Shown: positions 52,815 through 61,070, counted from the first letter of the stretch. The stretch: DNA of 64,000 nt from an uncultured Prevotellaceae bacterium (GCA_949295905.1 CASFNA010000006.1:1-64000), one strand, 5' to 3'. Made by a program: numbers and translations. Notes: generated by a model from the sequence alone, not told the origin.

Positions 52815-53576
52815 ATGGAAAGAAAAATCGCATTGATTACCGGCGCAACGAGCGGAATAGGCGAGGCGTGCGCCAGGAAGTTTGCCTGTGGAGGCTATGA
52901 CCTCATACTTACAGGGCGTAACGTTGAAAAGCTTAAGGCTGTCGAGGCTGCGGCGAGAGGGCAGGGGGTTGACGTTCTGCCCTTGGTCTTTGACGTTCGC
53001 GACCGCGATGCGGCCACGGCGGCGGTCAATTCGCTTATTGGCAAGTGGGCAGCGGTTGACGTATTGGTCAACAACGCCGGGCTTGCGCTCGGTTTGGAAA
53101 AGGAATACGAGGGCGACATGGACGACTGGGAGACGATGATTGACACTAATGTCAAGGGCTTGCTGACGATGACGCGCCTCATAGTTCCGGGCATGGTGGA
53201 GCGCAACCGTGGGCATGTTATCAACATTGGCTCGGTGGCAGGCGACGCGGCTTATGCCGGAGGAAACGTTTATTGCGCCACGAAGGCTGCCGTGAAGGCC
53301 ATCACAGACGGCCTGCGCATAGACGTTGCAGACACGGCGGTGCGTGTAACGAACGTCAAGCCGGGACTTGTAGAGACCAATTTCAGCGTCGTCCGCTTCC
53401 ACGGAGACAATGAGCGTGCCGACAATGTGTATCGTGGCATACAGCCGCTTACGGGCGACGACATCGCCGACGTGGCCCTTTACGCCGCCAATGCGCCTGC
53501 TCATGTGCAAATCGCCGAGGTGCTTGTGCTGGCAACTCATCAGGCCAACGGCACTGTGATTTGCCGGAATAACTGA
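52815..53576 (+). CDS. short-chain dehydrogenase/reductase (YdfG-like)
   Basis: 253 residues from the ATG at 52815. Rossmann motif TGATSGIG (~9-16), NNAG (~89-92), catalytic Ser in INIGSVAGD, and YCATK with the Tyr and Lys of the active site (~153-157). The C-terminal residues (HVQIAEVLVLATHQ) match the YdfG/serine 3-dehydrogenase group, which oxidises 3-hydroxy acids with NADP. The long in-frame N-terminal extension to 52668 is repeat sequence. Substrate unknown. Confidence 0.9.
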   Translation: MERKIALITGATSGIGEACARKFACGGYDLILTGRNVEKLKAVEAAARGQGVDVLPLVFDVRDRDAATAAVNSLIGKWAAVDVLVNNAGLALGLEKEYEGDMDDWETMIDTNVKGLLTMTRLIVPGMVERNRGHVINIGSVAGDAAYAGGNVYCATKAAVKAITDGLRIDVADTAVRVTNVKPGLVETNFSVVRFHGDNERADNVYRGIQPLTGDDIADVALYAANAPAHVQIAEVLVLATHQANGTVICRNN

Positions 53577-53577
53577 T

Positions 53578-53678
53578 TGGTGAATCGAAAACGGAGAATT
53601 GAGAAGGGAGAATTATGATTACATTTTTGCCGTTTTGAACAATTACAGGCAGCTAATGTAATCATAATTCTACGAGAG
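53578..53678. repeat. inverted repeat, AATTATGATTACA vocabulary
   Basis: GGAGAATTATGATTACATTTTTGC (left) and GCTAATGTAATCATAATTCT (right, 53653-53674) pair over about 18 bp; the outer words continue on the left only. Lies between convergent genes, unlike most members. Confidence 0.65.
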
Positions 53679-53717
53679 TTAGGTATAATTATTATTTTTT
53701 ACAAACAGCAAGAATAG

Positions 53718-53837
53718 CCTTTGTAGGGACATAATTCATTATGTCCGTACGTTCTGAAAGAACGTTTTTGACAATTTTACTTGTATAATACGCCTCTTCG
53801 CGGCGTTCGGACATAATGAATTATGTCCCTACAAAGG
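53718..53837. mobile_element. 120-bp MITE-like element with 30-bp perfect terminal inverted repeats
   Basis: 53718-53747 and 53808-53837 are perfect reverse complements over 30 bp. Each arm holds GACATAATTCATTATGTC, itself nearly palindromic, and the interior has ACGTTCTGAAAGAACGT and an AT-rich stretch. The element has no coding capacity. It is the main content of the 317-bp gap 53577-53893 together with the repeat at 53578. Confidence 0.65.
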
Positions 53838-53893
53838 ATGTTTTCTTATACCGAACTCACATTAATTATCCCTTCCCAATTCTCCGTTTTCGA

Positions 53894-54886
53894 TTATCTT
53901 ACAACGTATTTCTTGCCTTCTACGATGTAGATGCCTTTGCCAAGACCTTCCGTTGCGTTGTCTTTGCTTACATTGGAGCGTACTTTCACGCCCGTAATGG
54001 TATATACATCGACATCTGAAATCTCCTTCGTCGGCACTACAACGGTAATTCCTGTGGAGCCGTTGTCATAGCTGAAGGCAATGTCTTGCTTGTCTCCCCA
54101 GATATATTCCTCCAGTCCCGGGTAGTCTACAAACGGGTTGCGGTTGCCCTGCAATTCATATACTGCGTTGTTGCGGTCAATCTCTTTTTTGCTTACGGGG
54201 TCTTCCTCAGCCCAGCGCAGGAGCATTTTCAAAGCCCAGTCTGTGAATGCCGGGTATTTGTTATGTGCCAACATGTCGCTGTCCCATGTTGAAACATTGT
54301 TTTCATAGCATGTCACCATGTAGAAGTAAATGCGCGCGAAGTCGCCCTTGTATTCGTCGTTAGGCTCGAATACTATGCCTGAATAGCCGCTGATAGTTGA
54401 TTTTCCGAGCTTGCTGAAGTCTTGTTCCGACTTGTACATCTCGCCGTCGGTCTCTCCGAAAGGATAGTTGCTGCGGCGTCCGTTTACATAACCGTCGGTT
54501 GGAACAAGGTGTGTCAGGTCTGTATACATTGGGTTGCCGTCGTCAAACCAACTCTTTGGCATGGAGTGTTCGCGGTTGTAGCAGTCGCCTTCTTGCTTGT
54601 AGTTGGAGCCACTGGTGACAAAAACATAGTCTGTAACGCATGAATACATGTCCCACACTTTGCCGTCGTCACGCCTGTCGGTGCTCTTGAATGCTTCCCA
54701 AAGGCCGTTGTAGCTTAATTGTGTGTGCGGCCTTATTATTCCGCTCATGGCCGTCTTAAGCTCCCTTCCTTTCTTGCCGTCGGCGTTTTGGTAGTAAGTG
54801 CCGGTATTGTTTGCCACTTGCGCGAACGCCTGTAGCACCAATGCGAGCAGCAGGCCGAGCGCGGATGTTCTCTTAAAAATGTTCAT
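53894..54886 (-). CDS. endonuclease I-family nuclease with type IX secretion C-terminal domain
   Basis: 330 residues. Signal peptide (MNIFKRTSALGLLLALVLQAFA), then an endonuclease I domain with the metal-finger motif CYNREHSMPKSWF (His at ~108), NGRRSNYPFGE and DFARIYFYMVTCYENN. The last ~70 residues (DVDVYTITGVKVRS..LGKGIYIVEGKKYVVR) form a Por-type sorting domain that directs export through the type IX system and anchoring at the surface. It likely degrades extracellular DNA for nutrients or biofilm control. Confidence 0.9.
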   Translation of the reverse strand: MNIFKRTSALGLLLALVLQAFAQVANNTGTYYQNADGKKGRELKTAMSGIIRPHTQLSYNGLWEAFKSTDRRDDGKVWDMYSCVTDYVFVTSGSNYKQEGDCYNREHSMPKSWFDDGNPMYTDLTHLVPTDGYVNGRRSNYPFGETDGEMYKSEQDFSKLGKSTISGYSGIVFEPNDEYKGDFARIYFYMVTCYENNVSTWDSDMLAHNKYPAFTDWALKMLLRWAEEDPVSKKEIDRNNAVYELQGNRNPFVDYPGLEEYIWGDKQDIAFSYDNGSTGITVVVPTKEISDVDVYTITGVKVRSNVSKDNATEGLGKGIYIVEGKKYVVR

Positions 54887-54919
54887 TTTTCAAGTATGTT
54901 TTATCTGTTGTTGTAACGT

Positions 54920-55016
54920 CTTGATACTCAACGCGTTGTAAAAGACGGTCTTTCGCGCTGCGAAAGGTGGCCTTTCAGCGTGCAATTGACGGCCTTTTGC
55001 ATTGCGAAAGGTGGCA
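54920..55016. repeat. AAGGCCGTC modular repeat, copy 9
   Basis: Begins CTTGATACTCAACGCG, then GTAAAAGACGGTCTTTCGC, GCGAAAGGTGGCCTTTCAGC, GCAATTGACGGCCTTTTGC and GCGAAAGGTGGC. Confidence 0.72.
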
Positions 55017-55017
55017 T

Positions 55018-55133
55018 ATTAAATAGAGAATTTATAATTGCGAATGGAAAATTGTGATGTGTTTTGTTGGCAAGTAACCTTAAAGGTAATCATAATTGTT
55101 CATTTTCAATTATAAATTTTCAATTTAATAACG
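55018..55133. repeat. long inverted repeat, GAATTTATAATTGCGAATGG vocabulary
   Basis: Left arm 55022-55059 and right arm 55084-55131 (GGTAATCATAATTGTTCATTTTCAATTATAAATTTTCAATT in pieces) are complementary with scattered mismatches. Confidence 0.7.
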
Positions 55134-55147
55134 GCCTTAATGTTTAG

Positions 55148-55537
55148 TTACCGCCTTACGGGTTTGCCCCGTTCCTGCCATTCCAGGATGCCTCCCTTGA
55201 GGTCGATTACCTCGAAGCCGCGCTTCACGAGCAGCCTCGCAGCGTCCAGGCTGCGCCTTCCGCTGCGGCAGTAGACGGCTACGGGACGGCCTTTGTCAAG
55301 CTCGCCGTCGGCCCGGTCGATGAAGTCGGGCTGGCGGTAGTCTATGTTCTTCACCTTGTCGGAGGCTATGTGCCCTTCGCGGAATTCGGTCTCCGTGCGC
55401 ACGTCGAGCAGCTGCACGCCGTCGCGCGATATTACTTTCTCGAACTCATCGGCGTCAACCGACTTTATGTCTTGCTGTCCGCAGCTTGTCAGGCAACTTG
55501 CAAACAGTGTCATGATTGATATTAACAGTTTGTTCAT
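55148..55537 (-). CDS. rhodanese-like lipoprotein
   Basis: 129 residues from the ATG at 55537. A lipoprotein signal (LLISIMTLFASCLTSCGQQ, Cys at ~18) leads to a single rhodanese domain with VQLLDVRTETEFREGHI and the active-site loop YCRSGRRSLDAA (Cys ~93). Such proteins may transfer sulfur or bind thiol partners in the periplasm. A minus-strand promoter, TATCTTTGCACG near 55577-55588, precedes it. Confidence 0.88.
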   Translation of the reverse strand: MNKLLISIMTLFASCLTSCGQQDIKSVDADEFEKVISRDGVQLLDVRTETEFREGHIASDKVKNIDYRQPDFIDRADGELDKGRPVAVYCRSGRRSLDAARLLVKRGFEVIDLKGGILEWQERGKPVRR

Positions 55538-55657
55538 CTTTTGCATATAAAGCATAGTATTACGCTATATAATTCGTGCAAAGATATGGATTTTGCGGCG
55601 AAGAAGGTGCTGAAAACGATGTTTTTCAGTGTTTTTTACACTTTTGAAGCGTGTTTT

Positions 55658-56602
55658 TCATTCAAACGCAAAGCGTGCCACGAGGGGCAGGTGGTCGCTG
55701 TAGCCGCGGCGGTAACGCCACGCGCGGTATGTCCTAAGCGGCTGCACGCCGCCGTAGCGGTCGTCCGCCTCGAGCAGGAAGGGCGCGTCGTTCACCCTGC
55801 ATGAGCGCAGGCTGCGCGCCGCGGATGGGCTTGCTATGATGTGGTCTATGCTTTCCCAGCGGCCTTTGTACTTGTATGTGCCCTGTGCTCCGTGGCTTCC
55901 CGTCGCGCCGGCGGACACGTCTGCAAGGCCTTTTGAGCATATCTGTCTTATAACAGGGCTGTCGCTTCCGTCGTTGAAGTCGCCCATGATGATTATCATA
56001 GGGTCTTGGCTGGCGGCCCGCAGGGAGTCTACGGCAAGGCAGAGGCGGTCGGCAACGAGCTTGCGGTGCGGCCTTGTGCGCCGCTCTCCGCCGTAGCGGC
56101 TCGGGGCGTGGACCACGAATATGTGGAGCGTGTCGCCCGTTATTATGCGTCCGGCGGCGTAGAGTATGTCGCGCGTGGGGCGCATGCCTTCCGTCGGATT
56201 GATGCGAAGCGGATAGTGCTTTACGGGCGCGAAGCTGCCCGGAGAGTAGAGCAGGGCCACGTCTATGCCGCGCACGTCGGGCGAGGATGTCATTATGTAT
56301 TCATAGTTCGCGCTTCTTAGCAGCGACCGCCGTGTAAGGTCGTGCATCACGCTGTCGTTCTCCACCTCGCACAGGGCTACCAGGTCGGGCAGCCGCCAGT
56401 CGCCGTCCTCCGTGCCGCAGGCTATGATGGTCTTGGCCGTATTGTTCAGTTTGTCCCAGTATTTGCGCGCAGTCCAGCGGCGGTCGCCCTCCGGGGTGAA
56501 CTCCGTGTCTTGCTTCAGGCTGTCGTGGCGGCAGTCAAACAGGTTTTCGCAGTTCAGCTGGACGAGCGTCAGAAGCGATGCAAGGAGCAGTGAAAAGCAC
56601 AT
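55658..56602 (-). CDS. secreted endonuclease/exonuclease/phosphatase family protein
   Basis: 314 residues from the ATG at 56602. N-terminal signal (MCFSLLLASLLTLVQL). The fold's catalytic blocks are LNCENLFD, LVALCEVEN (Glu), HAPSRYGG, IIIMGDFNDGSDSPV (Asp-Asn) and YSDHLPLVARF (Asp-His). In Bacteroidota such proteins are often annotated as nucleases or phosphatases without proof. It follows the tyrA gene on the same strand with a repeat between, and may or may not share its transcript. Confidence 0.88.
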   Translation of the reverse strand: MCFSLLLASLLTLVQLNCENLFDCRHDSLKQDTEFTPEGDRRWTARKYWDKLNNTAKTIIACGTEDGDWRLPDLVALCEVENDSVMHDLTRRSLLRSANYEYIMTSSPDVRGIDVALLYSPGSFAPVKHYPLRINPTEGMRPTRDILYAAGRIITGDTLHIFVVHAPSRYGGERRTRPHRKLVADRLCLAVDSLRAASQDPMIIIMGDFNDGSDSPVIRQICSKGLADVSAGATGSHGAQGTYKYKGRWESIDHIIASPSAARSLRSCRVNDAPFLLEADDRYGGVQPLRTYRAWRYRRGYSDHLPLVARFAFE

Positions 56603-56604
56603 AT

Positions 56605-56701
56605 TTGAATGAAAAATTAACAATGAAAAATGAAAAATCGGCCTTGCGGCGTAATTATGAATTGTGCATTATGAACTGAAAGTCGGCGAAAGCCAATTAT
56701 G
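56605..56701. repeat. mixed repeat arms, AATGAAAAATGAAAAATC and AATTATGAATTG vocabularies
   Basis: GAATGAAAAATTAACAATG.. (56606-56640) and AATTATGAATTGTGCATTATG.. (56652-56702) stand side by side. The stop region of tyrA (Asp-Asn-Ser-stop) is read from the second. Confidence 0.6.
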
Positions 56702-57479
56702 AATTGTCCTTGACGTTCTTCCTGATTTTCTCAAGATACGCCTTCATGGCTTGTTCGTCCTTACGCTCTATGATGCCAAGCAGCTCCTTGAGTTCAGTCC
56801 GGATTTGCTCCACCTGCCCCGAAGTGTAGGGGTTGAAGAGTATTTCCTGCAACAGGTAGTCGTCCTCGTTAAGCACGCCCCGGGCTATCTTCATGTGCCG
56901 TTTGAACGTGGTGCCGGGCGCGTCCTGGTGCTTCATCACGGCGGCGAAGACAAAGGTGCTTACGAATGGGATGCTGAGCGAGTAGGCTACGGTCTTGTCG
57001 TGCTCCTCGAAAGAGTATTCGTAGATGCTCAGGCCGAGGCGTCTGTACAGGTCTTTGAAGAATATGCGCCCCATGTAGTCGCCCTCGTTTATGATTATTG
57101 CGTTCTCGTGGCTTAGCTGGTTGAGGTTGGCGAATGTCGGGCCGAACATGGGGTGGGTTGACACGTAGCGGTGTCCGCACTGGCTGTAAAAGTCCTTCAG
57201 CCCCGTCTTCACCGACGATATGTCGCTTATGATGCAGTCTTCGGGCAGGTAGGGTATGACCTCTTCGAACGCCTTTATTGTGTATTTTACGGTTACGGCG
57301 TTGATAACCAGTTCGGGTTTGAACGCCTCCACCTCCTCCATCGACGTGAAGCGCAGCGTGTTGAAGGTGAAGCGCAGCCGCTCGGGGCTCTTCTCGTACA
57401 CTGCCGTCTCGTGCTCGAAGCTAAGCAGGTCGAGGAAAAAGCTGCCCATCTTGCCTGCTCCCAATACTAATATTCGCAT
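56697..57479 (-). CDS. tyrA: prephenate dehydrogenase
   Basis: 260 residues. NAD-binding motif LVLGAGKMGSFF (~3-14), then SDISSVKTGL (~85-94), THPMFGPT (~107-114; catalytic-site His) and a helical C-terminal dimerisation domain (TFVFAAVMKHQ). It converts prephenate to 4-hydroxyphenylpyruvate, the tyrosine branch. There is no C-terminal ACT domain. Last gene of the pheA operon. Confidence 0.9.
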   Translation of the reverse strand: MRILVLGAGKMGSFFLDLLSFEHETAVYEKSPERLRFTFNTLRFTSMEEVEAFKPELVINAVTVKYTIKAFEEVIPYLPEDCIISDISSVKTGLKDFYSQCGHRYVSTHPMFGPTFANLNQLSHENAIIINEGDYMGRIFFKDLYRRLGLSIYEYSFEEHDKTVAYSLSIPFVSTFVFAAVMKHQDAPGTTFKRHMKIARGVLNEDDYLLQEILFNPYTSGQVEQIRTELKELLGIIERKDEQAMKAYLEKIRKNVKDNS

Positions 57480-57481
57480 GG

Positions 57482-57606
57482 TGTTGTGTTTGAATTTATA
57501 GAATTTATAGGAGTTATAGAAGTTAAAGCCGAATGCTTTATGCCTTATTTATGTTAGGTAATGGCTTTAACTTCTTTAACTTCTCCAATTTCTTTAACTT
57601 CTAAAA
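57482..57606. repeat. long inverted repeat, GAATTTATAG / GAAGTTAAAGC vocabulary
   Basis: Left arm 57488-57530 (GAATTTATAGAATTTATAGG..GAAGTTAAAGCC) and right arm 57558-57604 (GGCTTTAACTTCTTTAAC.., TTCTCCAATTTC..) are complementary. It lies within the operon between the DAHP synthase and tyrA genes. Confidence 0.8.
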
Positions 57607-57609
57607 AAA

Positions 57610-58674
57610 TCATTTGTTCACTATCTCCATCTGCTGCCTTACCGACTCTTCGTGCACGGCCTCGAACACTGTCTTTATGAACGACGGGTCCATTCCGCAT
57701 AGAGAGCCTTGCGCTCCGCGCTTGTCGAGTATTTCGTTGTAGCGCGATGTCTGTAGCACTGTCATGTTGTGTTCCTTCTTGTACTGGCCTATTTCGCGGC
57801 ATATGCGCATCCTTTTGGCCAATATTTCTATGAGCTGGTTGTCTATTTCGTCTATTTGCTTGCGCAGGGTGGTTATGCCTTCGGTGCTCATTGTCTGGTC
57901 TCTTATTACGAGAAGTCCGAGGATGTAGTCCAGCACGTCGGGAGTTACCTGCTGTTTTGCGTCGCTCCATGCGCTGTCCGGGTCGCAGTGGCTTTCTATT
58001 ATGAGGCCGTCAAGCCCCAGGTCCATGGCCTGCTGGCACAGCGGAGCTATCAGTTCGCGCCGTCCGCCGATGTGGCTCGGGTCGCAGAGAATGGGTAGTT
58101 GTGGTATGCGTCGGCGCAGTTCTATTGGTATTTGCCACATGGGCAGGTTGCGGTATATCTTCTTGTCGTAGCTGGAAAAGCCTCGGTGTATTGCTGCTAT
58201 GCGCTTTATTCCGGCCTGGTTGATGCGTTCCATCGCTCCAATCCACAGTTCGAGGTCGGGGTTTACGGGGTTTTTCACAAGTATAGGGATGTCCGTTCCC
58301 TTCAAGCTGTCGGCCAAAGCCTGCATCGCGAAAGGGTTGGCTGATGTGCGTGCGCCTATCCACAGTATGTCGATGCCGTATTTCAAGGCGAGCTCTACAT
58401 GTTCGGGCGTTGCCACTTCGGTGGCCGTCATCATGCCCGTTTCTTCCTTTACGCGCTGCATCCAGGGCAGCGCTTTCTCGCCGTTGCCCTCGAATCCGCC
58501 AGGCTTTGTGCGTGGTTTCCACACTCCGGCACGGAATATGTGGCAGCCTTTCGATGCGAGTTGTCTCGCGGTTTTCATCACTTGTTCTTCCGTTTCGGCC
58601 GAACACGGGCCGGCGATTACCGTCAGTCGTTTGTCTTCGCTCGGCAAGTTGAGCGGTTGCAGTTCAAGTTCCAT
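57610..58674 (-). CDS. bifunctional DAHP synthase / chorismate mutase (AroQ)
   Basis: 354 residues. Residues 1-~250 are a type I-beta-like DAHP synthase (VIAGPCSAET, GVWKPRTKPGGFEG, ATEVATPEHV, IAAIHRGFSSYDKKIYRN, CDPSHIGGRREL), which condenses PEP and erythrose 4-phosphate. Residues ~265-354 are an AroQ chorismate mutase (LRKQIDEIDNQLIEILAKRM, YKKEHNMTVLQTSRYNEI). Fusing the first pathway step with the branch-point step lets the mutase domain relay feedback by prephenate. Third gene of the operon. Confidence 0.93.
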   Translation of the reverse strand: MELELQPLNLPSEDKRLTVIAGPCSAETEEQVMKTARQLASKGCHIFRAGVWKPRTKPGGFEGNGEKALPWMQRVKEETGMMTATEVATPEHVELALKYGIDILWIGARTSANPFAMQALADSLKGTDIPILVKNPVNPDLELWIGAMERINQAGIKRIAAIHRGFSSYDKKIYRNLPMWQIPIELRRRIPQLPILCDPSHIGGRRELIAPLCQQAMDLGLDGLIIESHCDPDSAWSDAKQQVTPDVLDYILGLLVIRDQTMSTEGITTLRKQIDEIDNQLIEILAKRMRICREIGQYKKEHNMTVLQTSRYNEILDKRGAQGSLCGMDPSFIKTVFEAVHEESVRQQMEIVNK

Positions 58675-58695
58675 AATATTGTTGTTTTGTTTTAT

Positions 58696-59886
58696 TCAAT
58701 CGTTTGATATTTCCTTGATGCGCTTCAACGCCTTTTCCATCTTCTCGTCTTTGGCGCAAAGGGATATTCGGATGTACCTTTCGCCGTTGCTTCCGAAGAT
58801 AAATCCCGGCGTGACGAACACTCTCGCACGGTGCAACACCTTTTCCGTCAGCTCCTCGGCGGTAGCGAACTGGTCGGGAATTTTGCCCCAAAGGAACATC
58901 CCTACCTGGTCTCTGCCGTACTCGCAGCCCAGTTCTTGCATTATGGCTTCTGCTAAACTGCGCCGCCGGCGGTAAGTTTCAATGTTCGCCTGGTGGTGCC
59001 ATGCGTTGCTGTTGTTGTACGCTTCGGCGGCGGCGAGCTGTATTCCGCGGAACGTTCCCGAGTCGATGTTGCTCTTGACCTTCAAGAGCCATTGTATGAA
59101 TTGCCTGTTAGAGACGCACATTCCGACGCGCCAGCCGGGCATGTTGTGGCTTTTGCTCATTGAGTTAAGCTCTATGCAGCAGTCCTTTGCGCCCTCTACT
59201 TGCATCAGCGAGACAGGTTTCTCGTTGAGTATGAGCGAATACGGGTTGTCGTTCACTACTACGATGTTGTGCCGCCGGGCGAAACTTACGAGCCTGCGGT
59301 AGGTCTCCATGCGGGCAGGAGCGCCTGTCGGCATGTTCGGATAGTTGGTCCACATGAGGCGGACACCCGTCAAGTCCATGGCTTCAAGCTGCTCGAAGTC
59401 GGGCTGCCAGCCGTCGTCTTCACGCAGGTTGTAGGTTACAACCTCTGCGCCGAGCAGCTTACTGAGCGACGTATAGGTAGGATAGCCGGGGTTGGGCACG
59501 AGCACTTTGTCGTCCGTATTTACGAAGGCGAGCGTTATGTGGAGTATTCCTTCTTTCGAGCCGATGAGCGGCTGTATCTCTGTTTGCGGGTCGATGCTTA
59601 CTCTGTACCAGCGTTTGTAGAACCCGGCCATGGCCTGCCGCAGTTCGGGAGTACCCATTGTGGGCTGGTAGCCGTGGCTGCCAGCCTGCTGTGCCACTTC
59701 GCACAGCTTGTCGATGGTTTGCCGTGAGGGCGGCATGTCGGGGCTGCCTATGGCAAGGCTCACTATGTCCTTGCCCTCGGCGTTGAGCCGGTCAATCTCT
59801 TTCAGCTTGCGGCTGAAGTAGTATTCGGCCACTTGCGAGAGCCTGTCAGCAGGCTTTATGTTGTATGTTTGGTTGTTTTCCGTCAT
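58696..59886 (-). CDS. class I/II aminotransferase (probably aromatic or prephenate aminotransferase)
   Basis: 396 residues of fold-type I PLP enzymes. IGSPDMPPSR, PLIGSKEGI, NPGYPTY, NYPNMPTGAP and the PLP lysine in NSMSKSHNMPGWRVG are visible. It sits between pheA (overlap 41 bp) and the DAHP synthase gene, so it probably aminates phenylpyruvate and 4-hydroxyphenylpyruvate, or prephenate. The substrate is inferred only from context. Confidence 0.88.
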   Translation of the reverse strand: MTENNQTYNIKPADRLSQVAEYYFSRKLKEIDRLNAEGKDIVSLAIGSPDMPPSRQTIDKLCEVAQQAGSHGYQPTMGTPELRQAMAGFYKRWYRVSIDPQTEIQPLIGSKEGILHITLAFVNTDDKVLVPNPGYPTYTSLSKLLGAEVVTYNLREDDGWQPDFEQLEAMDLTGVRLMWTNYPNMPTGAPARMETYRRLVSFARRHNIVVVNDNPYSLILNEKPVSLMQVEGAKDCCIELNSMSKSHNMPGWRVGMCVSNRQFIQWLLKVKSNIDSGTFRGIQLAAAEAYNNSNAWHHQANIETYRRRRSLAEAIMQELGCEYGRDQVGMFLWGKIPDQFATAEELTEKVLHRARVFVTPGFIFGSNGERYIRISLCAKDEKMEKALKRIKEISND

Positions 59887-60709
59887 CTTGATATTCTCCC
59901 AATACTTTAAGTTCCTTTGTCAGCGGCAGTATCGCGTCAATGCTTTGGCGGTAGCGTATGAGGTCGTTGAAGGTCACGTCAACGTAGAACATGTACTCCC
60001 ATTCGTGGCCGATGATTGGCAGAGACTGGATTTTAGTGAGGTTGATTTTATAGAAATACAGTATGCTTAGCACCTGCGACAGGCTGCCTTCCTCATGCGG
60101 AAGTGAGAATACAAGGCTGGCTTTGTTGGTCTTGTCGAGCGGTCGCAGGAAGTCGGCCTTGCGCGTATCGCTCACCACGAGGAAGCGGGTGAAGTTGTGC
60201 TTGTTGTCCTCTATCGATTCTTGCAGCACCTTCATGCTGTACAGCCGTGCTGCCGAGGCGTTGCAGATGGCCGCCCATCCGCGGCAGTTCTGCTCCGAAA
60301 TGAGTTTCGCCGCGCCTGCGGTGTCTGTGGCTTCGACGGCTTTCAGTTCCGTGTGGTCGGCCAGGAAGCCGCGGCACTGCATCAGGGCTACGGGGTGGGA
60401 GTGTACCTCGCGTATCGTTTCCAACGAGTCTTCGGGCAGGCAACAGATGCTGTGCTCTATGTGCAGCTTGTGCTCTCCTACGATGGTAGTGCCCGAGTTG
60501 CGCAGCAGTTCGTAGTTATGCAGCAGCGAACCGGCTATTGTGTTCTCAATGGCGAGCATCCCGATGACCGTAGGGTCGCGCCGTATGTTCTCGAACACTT
60601 GCTCGAACGTCTCGCAGCAGATAAGCTGCAGCTGCTCGCCTTGGAAATACTGGTGGGCCGCTATGTCGTGGAACGACCCTATCGAGCCTTGTATTGCTAT
60701 TCTCTTCAT
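59846..60709 (-). CDS. pheA: prephenate dehydratase with ACT domain
   Basis: 287 residues. The dehydratase domain (IQGSIGSFHDIAA, IENTIAGSLLHNY, EHSICCLPEDS, HPVALMQCRGFL, TDTAGAAKL, AAICNASAARLY, NFTRFLVVS with the TRF catalytic motif) covers ~1-180. A C-terminal ACT domain (ASLVFSLPHEEGSLSQVL) binds phenylalanine for feedback. It converts prephenate to phenylpyruvate. First structural gene of the operon, preceded by a Phe/Tyr attenuator. Confidence 0.95.
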   Translation of the reverse strand: MKRIAIQGSIGSFHDIAAHQYFQGEQLQLICCETFEQVFENIRRDPTVIGMLAIENTIAGSLLHNYELLRNSGTTIVGEHKLHIEHSICCLPEDSLETIREVHSHPVALMQCRGFLADHTELKAVEATDTAGAAKLISEQNCRGWAAICNASAARLYSMKVLQESIEDNKHNFTRFLVVSDTRKADFLRPLDKTNKASLVFSLPHEEGSLSQVLSILYFYKINLTKIQSLPIIGHEWEYMFYVDVTFNDLIRYRQSIDAILPLTKELKVLGEYQDDGKQPNIQHKAC

Positions 60710-60740
60710 TGTCTTTTATTTTGCCGTATGGTTTTAAACG

Positions 60741-60774
60741 AAAGTCCCGCCTCATTGTTGTGAAGCGGGACTTT
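60741..60774 (-). terminator. attenuator terminator hairpin of the pheA operon
   Basis: On the minus strand AAAGTCCCGC and GCGGGACTTT form a perfect 10-bp stem with a 13-14-base loop, followed by CGTTTAAAA. The 5' arm also matches the leader-ORF segment at 60828-60838 (GTGAAGCGGGA with TCCCGCTTCAC, 11 of 11), so an alternative antiterminator exists. Confidence 0.8.
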
Positions 60775-60815
60775 GATGTATCTTTTTGTAAGATATGTCT
60801 GTCTTAAGTTGAAAT

Positions 60816-60893
60816 TTACACGCAACTTCCCGCTTCACAGTGCCCTGCAAAGTAAAAATAAAAGTAAAAGAAAGATGCGTTTTGGTTGTACAT
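60816..60893 (-). CDS. pheL: Phe/Tyr-rich attenuation leader peptide
   Basis: A 25-residue ORF, ATG 60893 to TAA 60816, with the core SFFYFYFYFAGH: residues 8-15 are all Phe or Tyr, and Tyr2 adds a ninth control codon (five Phe, four Tyr in all). The last codons (18-23) encode segment 2 of an RNA switch that pairs with the 5' arm of the terminator. A ribosome stalled for lack of charged tRNA-Phe or tRNA-Tyr would leave segment 2 free, stop the terminator forming and allow transcription of pheA. A ribosome reaching the stop would cover it. This is the classical attenuation layout. The gene symbol follows usage for such leaders. Confidence 0.85.
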   Translation of the reverse strand: MYNQNASFFYFYFYFAGHCEAGSCV

Positions 60894-60918
60894 TGTCGTT
60901 TATTTTATCATTTCGCTG

Positions 60919-60949
60919 CAAATGTATAACTTTTAGTTGAATTGTGCAA
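60919..60949 (-). promoter_or_regulatory. promoter of the pheA operon
   Basis: On the minus strand TTGC (60949-60946) and TACATTTG (60926-60919) are 19 bp apart. Transcription would start near 60912, about 19 nt before the leader-peptide ATG. Confidence 0.75.
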
Positions 60950-60960
60950 GAAAAAAGTTT

Positions 60961-61070
60961 GATAATTAAGAATTATGAGTTAAGAATTAAGAAAATCACC
61001 TGTTTCCCGATATATGAGACAGTCTTCAACGGTATTTTTCTTAATTTTTAACTCTTAATTCTTAATTTCT
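60961..61070. repeat. long inverted repeat, TTAAGAATTATGAGTTAAG vocabulary
   Basis: Left arm 60963-60995 and right arm 61035-61070 (TTTTTCTTAATTTTTAACTCTTAATTCTTAATTTC) are complementary. It separates the TPR gene from the pheA promoter region and ends at the TPR stop codon. Confidence 0.8.

Noticed and set aside
60741-60912. T-box riboswitch upstream of pheA
   Set aside because: No T-box consensus (TGGNACCGCG-like) is present, and the Phe/Tyr-rich leader ORF with alternative pairing explains the region.
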